This document shows positions 61,223 through 64,000 of a stretch of DNA of 64,000 nucleotides, piece by piece; the first letter of the stretch is position 1, and the number at the start of each line of letters is the position of its first letter. The notes beneath the pieces are model-generated. The model was not told where the DNA came from, did not search any database, and saw nothing but the letters and a program-made list of their open reading frames with translations. The stretch lies in the NCBI GenBank assembly GCA_045564915.1, contig JBJLGL010000011.1, positions 306,593 through 370,592 on the forward strand. The letters are read 5' to 3'. Source of the DNA: JAQWRV01 sp045564915 (lineage in GTDB: Bacteria; Pseudomonadota; Alphaproteobacteria; Rhodospirillales; Rhodospirillaceae). Made by a program: the position numbers and the translations under genes.

Positions 61223-62112
61223 TACATCATATTACGTAAAGTGCCTATGACAGTAAGATATGCTGTAACCATTGCTAGGGTTGCTGCTATTACTCCGGTC
61301 ATTGGCAGGGTAAGCCAGAATGTGATGTCCAATGCTACCTCTGGCAATAAACCACTTTTAACATTATTTGCTAGCCAGCCGATTGCAAATAATGCGATAC
61401 CGCCAGTTACGAGTCCCCACAGACTACCTTTAATAGCGGCGAGAAAAGTACGTTTAGCGAATTGGCCAGCAACGTACCCGTCCCGTGCGCCGATAAAATG
61501 GAAAACCTCAATGATATCTCTGAATTCGGCAAGACTTGCACGTGTTGCATAGATGACTGTGAGGGATAGTGCTGATGTCACGACAATAGCAACGCAGAGT
61601 GCGAGTATTCTGAATCCTTCCGCCAGCGCGACAAGATGCTCAAACCATCGCCGATGATCATCAATAACAGCGCCGGGCAGTACCTCTTCAATCTTGAGCC
61701 GCAGATTATCAAGCGTTTGTGGAGCATCTTCGGTTAAAGTTACATCAAGTAATGTCGGCATGGGTATGCCGCTGGAGCTAATCTCTTCTCCGAGCCAGGG
61801 TGCAAGGAGTCTGTCTAAGTCAGAGTCTGATAGAACGTTAACCAACTCAACAGATGGTAGAGTACGCAGCGTAGCTAGCACCTTTTCTAACTCTATTCTG
61901 GCAACATCGGCGTTCTGATCTGCTATGTTTGGGGGAATTTGAATAGTAAGTGTGCCAGTAACTGATCTTGCCCAGCCCTTCAGGATAGAATCAAAAGCAC
62001 CAGCTCCGCTTATGGCCAGGATTCCTAGGAAGACCATGATGGCTACCAACCATGGGATGTAAGCAGCAGCGCTGTCTCCTCCGTGTGGGAGATCGGATCT
62101 AAGATCAATCAT
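61222..62112 (-). CDS. ftsX: Cell-division ABC transporter permease subunit FtsX
   Basis: About 296 residues from ATG 62112; a TTG at 62154 is in frame and neither has a clear ribosome-binding site. TM1 is 'YIPWLVAIMVFLGILAISGA', then a periplasmic domain, then three TM segments at the C-terminus ('IVVTSALSLTVIYATRASL', 'GSLWGLVTGGIALFAIGWLA', 'LTLPMTGVIAATLAMVTAYLTVI'), matching FtsX topology with the large loop after TM1. FtsX with FtsE controls peptidoglycan hydrolases at division. It lies just after ftsE. Confidence 0.9.
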   Translation of the reverse strand: MIDLRSDLPHGGDSAAAYIPWLVAIMVFLGILAISGAGAFDSILKGWARSVTGTLTIQIPPNIADQNADVARIELEKVLATLRTLPSVELVNVLSDSDLDRLLAPWLGEEISSSGIPMPTLLDVTLTEDAPQTLDNLRLKIEEVLPGAVIDDHRRWFEHLVALAEGFRILALCVAIVVTSALSLTVIYATRASLAEFRDIIEVFHFIGARDGYVAGQFAKRTFLAAIKGSLWGLVTGGIALFAIGWLANNVKSGLLPEVALDITFWLTLPMTGVIAATLAMVTAYLTVIGTLRNMM

Positions 62113-62173
62113 GTGAAAGACCAAAGCGTAGTATTTTCCCGCGCTATTCCGCAAATGAGATGGGCGGCAAACA

Positions 62174-62884
62174 TTAATGGATCTCCTCTAGGCACCCGTC
62201 CGCAAGTGACAACCTAGGAAAATCAAACTGCGATACAAGGCGCTCATTATGTGTGGCGATCACAATACATGCCCCTAGTCTATGGAGTTCGATAAAAAGT
62301 TGCATCAAACGTAGTCCGATTTTGTCATCTACATTTCCTGTCGGCTCGTCGGCTAGAATCAGACGGGGCCTATTGACTACTGCGCGTGCAATAGCAACTC
62401 TCTGCTTCTGTCCTCCAGACAGCGTTGCAGGGTGAGCTTCCATTAAATCTTCCAGTCCGACCCACGAAAGAAGCTCCGCAACATTATCTCTAATTTCAGA
62501 TTCTGGTGTGCCTGCAATACGAAGAGGTAAGGCTACATTGTCAAAAGCAGTGAGATGATCAAGTAATCTAAAGTCTTGGAACACAACCCCAAGTTTCCTA
62601 CGTATACCCGGTAAACTTCGGCGTTTAGCCGCAGTCACGTCGATCCCAAATAATTTAACTTTGCCAATGCTGGGGCGCTGTGCGAGGTAGAGAAGACTGA
62701 GAAGTGAGGTTTTCCCTGCCCCTGAGGGGCCAGTCAGAAATCTGATGGAGCCAGCCGGCAGGGTCAGGTTCACATTCCTAAGAACAAATGGGCCTTCTTC
62801 ATACTGAAGACCGACCCCGTCCAGCTGAACTCCAGGGGCAGTTTTGTCATAATTCGCTTTTGGACTTAATAACACTGATAACAA
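62174..62884 (-). CDS. ftsE: Cell-division ABC transporter ATP-binding subunit FtsE
   Basis: A 236-residue ATPase with Walker A 'TGPSGAGKTSLLSLL', Q-loop 'GVVFQDFRLLDHLTAFDNVALPL', signature 'LSGGQKQRVAIARAVVNRPRLILADEPTGNVDD' (with Walker B), and H-loop 'IATHNERLV'. The 'FQDFRLL' wording is typical of FtsE. The start is TTG 62884 or GTG 62875. It is the first gene of the ftsE-ftsX-ydcF-plsC unit, divergent from the zinc-ribbon gene. Confidence 0.92.
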   Translation of the reverse strand: MLSVLLSPKANYDKTAPGVQLDGVGLQYEEGPFVLRNVNLTLPAGSIRFLTGPSGAGKTSLLSLLYLAQRPSIGKVKLFGIDVTAAKRRSLPGIRRKLGVVFQDFRLLDHLTAFDNVALPLRIAGTPESEIRDNVAELLSWVGLEDLMEAHPATLSGGQKQRVAIARAVVNRPRLILADEPTGNVDDKIGLRLMQLFIELHRLGACIVIATHNERLVSQFDFPRLSLADGCLEEIH

Positions 62885-62958
62885 GCCACTTCAGTTTTAA
62901 GGGTTTGGTTACTTGAAAGGAGCATAAACGCGACTTACATTCCGCACCGAATTTCTGC

Positions 62959-62972
62959 CTGGGCCAGCCCAG
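62959..62972. promoter_or_regulatory. Palindrome in the ftsE / zinc-ribbon divergent region
   Basis: The 6-bp inverted repeat CTGGGC (62959-62964) and GCCCAG (62967-62972) with a 2-bp centre lies between the two divergent starts. 'TATACTATACT' (62995-63005) follows and may hold the -10 element of the zinc-ribbon gene. The role is speculative. Confidence 0.25.
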
Positions 62973-63027
62973 ACAGGAGGACGTGTTTATATGGTATACT
63001 ATACTATGATCAAACCCAGGGTATTCT

Positions 63028-64000
63028 ATGCGTATCACGTGTCCTAACTGTACTGCCGGATTTGAAATTCCGACGGCTCTTCTTGGGAAAAAGGGGCGTA
63101 GCCTAAAATGCGCGACCTGTAGCCATGCCTGGTTTCAGACGGCTGTCGTCGATGAAATTGACCTTGCTGAAGTTCTGGCTCAAGCCCCGGCTGCTGAAGT
63201 CGGCGGATCCAAAGGCTGGCCGCGCGGCAAGCAACAAGGACAAGCCCCCGCGAAAGCTGAGACCAGCGGTGCCAAGAGACAGGCAAGTGCAGTCGGCGCG
63301 CCACCAGCAACTAAGCCCTTAGGAAGGGTGCCTAACGCTCAAACCGCACAAATGGGTCAGGGACCTAAGCGGGTTCCGAAGCACGATGTTCCACCTAAAG
63401 AGCTGCCGCGGGGTGCTAAATCGATTATGAGAAAGCGCGCCCAAGGGGCGGGTAACCTTGCAACGGGTGATCCTGGTGCCAGCCTCAGGGGCCAGCTGGG
63501 TCCAAAAGTCCCTGGTGATGAGGCTTTTTCCTGGTCGCGGGTGGAACATGAAAACAAGACCCCTATCGAACAAACTATCCTTACAGGCCCTGCACCGGCT
63601 TCGACCCCTAGTTACAAAGTCCGGAGTCTCGATAAAACAGTTACACCAAATGCGAGTGACCTTGGTGCACCGCCGCAGGTTATGGCGGGAAAAATAAAAG
63701 CGGGAGCAGCTGGAGGGCGCGGAGTGTCCGGGGGTGCACCGCAGGCACCTCAGCGAGTTGCTCCTGATAGTCCTGGGCCACAAAACTTGTCATCGGGAGC
63801 ATCTCAAAAAGCTCGGTTGGGTGCGGCTATGTCACAACTTGCGGGTGACAATGCTGGTCCTGGGGAGGGCGCGCAATCGTTATCTGGCGGCGAGTCAGGA
63901 GGTCCTGGCGATGGTGCCCCGATGAGTGGTGCAGCAGGCGGCCCTGGGGGTGCGGCTATGTCACAACTTGCGGGTGACAATGCTGGTCCTGGGGAGGGCG
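63028..64000 (+). CDS. MJ0042-type zinc-ribbon protein with long Gly/Pro-rich repeat region (partial)
   Basis: An ATG at 63028 opens a frame that stays open to the window edge (324 codons). The N-terminus 'MRITCPNCTAGFEIP' with C-x2-C (Cys5, Cys8) and 'LKCATCSHAW' with C-x2-C (Cys28, Cys31) is the MJ0042 zinc-ribbon domain, common in alphaproteobacterial proteins next to ftsE. After about residue 60 the sequence is low-complexity, rich in Gly, Pro, Ala, Gln and Lys, and ends in a 43-codon repeat ('GAAMSQLAGDNAGPGEG' twice). The usual C-terminal DUF3426 domain, if present, lies beyond the window. Confidence 0.8.
   Translation, partial: MRITCPNCTAGFEIPTALLGKKGRSLKCATCSHAWFQTAVVDEIDLAEVLAQAPAAEVGGSKGWPRGKQQGQAPAKAETSGAKRQASAVGAPPATKPLGRVPNAQTAQMGQGPKRVPKHDVPPKELPRGAKSIMRKRAQGAGNLATGDPGASLRGQLGPKVPGDEAFSWSRVEHENKTPIEQTILTGPAPASTPSYKVRSLDKTVTPNASDLGAPPQVMAGKIKAGAAGGRGVSGGAPQAPQRVAPDSPGPQNLSSGASQKARLGAAMSQLAGDNAGPGEGAQSLSGGESGGPGDGAPMSGAAGGPGGAAMSQLAGDNAGPGEG
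63819..64000 (+). repeat. Perfect 53-bp direct repeat, 129-bp period
   Basis: 63819-63871 and 63948-64000 are identical over 53 bp, the second copy reaching the window edge. The 129-bp offset equals 43 codons, so the frame is kept. It lies in the low-complexity region of the zinc-ribbon gene and may be the start of a longer tandem array. Confidence 0.85.

Overview
The window looks like a chromosomal segment of a Gram-negative bacterium, most likely a marine-type alphaproteobacterium. The main evidence is the right end: ftsE-ftsX-ydcF-plsC on the minus strand, divergent from a gene encoding an N-terminal MJ0042-type zinc ribbon, an arrangement I associate with Alphaproteobacteria. Many exported proteins, a TolC-type lipoprotein and a PQQ dehydrogenase agree with a Gram-negative envelope. 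TTG and GTG starts are common. No rRNA, tRNA, CRISPR array, transposase or phage gene was recognised.

Layout. (1) 1-10.7 kb, plus strand: the 3' end of a phosphate-acyltransferase/malic-enzyme-like gene, a peptide-type solute-binding protein, an AcuI-type reductase, an FAD-linked oxidase, then a run of mostly exported proteins including an unusual cytochrome c-GLUG repeat fusion. (2) 10.8-22.6 kb: a catabolic-looking region with two MFS transporters, two MDR reductases, a HAD phosphatase, a lone ureidoglycolate lyase, a tandem alpha/beta-hydrolase protein lacking both nucleophile serines, and an OYE-type flavin oxidoreductase. A convergent gap at 16.6-17.0 kb carries a strongly structured RNA-like element followed by a terminator-like hairpin. 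(3) 22.7-41.8 kb: a nucleotide-sugar cluster of the little-studied 'sporadic carbohydrate cluster' kind. It contains a WbuC-like cupin, two divergent copies of an oxygenase plus LIC12192-family pair (one at each end), C-methyltransferase-type proteins, four epimerases/dehydratases, a split transketolase, a HAD phosphatase, an APH-fold kinase and a nucleotidyltransferase-kinase fusion in the reverse order of HldE. (4) 41.9-43.6 kb: two NAD(P)-binding oxidoreductases. (5) 43.8-51.6 kb: a copper-type envelope cassette (small Cys-containing exported protein, TolC-like lipoprotein, two-domain multicopper oxidase, CopC-CopD fusion, two NosY/DUF3526-like ABC permeases without an ATPase). (6) 51.7-59.5 kb: cysE, an Lrp regulator, three exported enzymes (M20 amidohydrolase, M29-like aminopeptidase, PQQ dehydrogenase), a CueR-type regulator and a class II aldolase. 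(7) 59.8-64 kb: plsC, ydcF, ftsX, ftsE and the zinc-ribbon gene, which runs off the right edge in a Gly/Pro-rich repeat region.

How the genes may work together. In region 3, transketolase, kinases, phosphatase and nucleotidyltransferase together suggest assembly and activation of an unusual, perhaps chain-extended, sugar that is then modified by epimerases, a C-methyltransferase and 2OG-Fe(II) oxygenases. This is inference; neither the product nor the glycosyltransferase is certain. Region 5 probably handles periplasmic copper, with the CueR-type protein at 57.9 kb as a candidate regulator.
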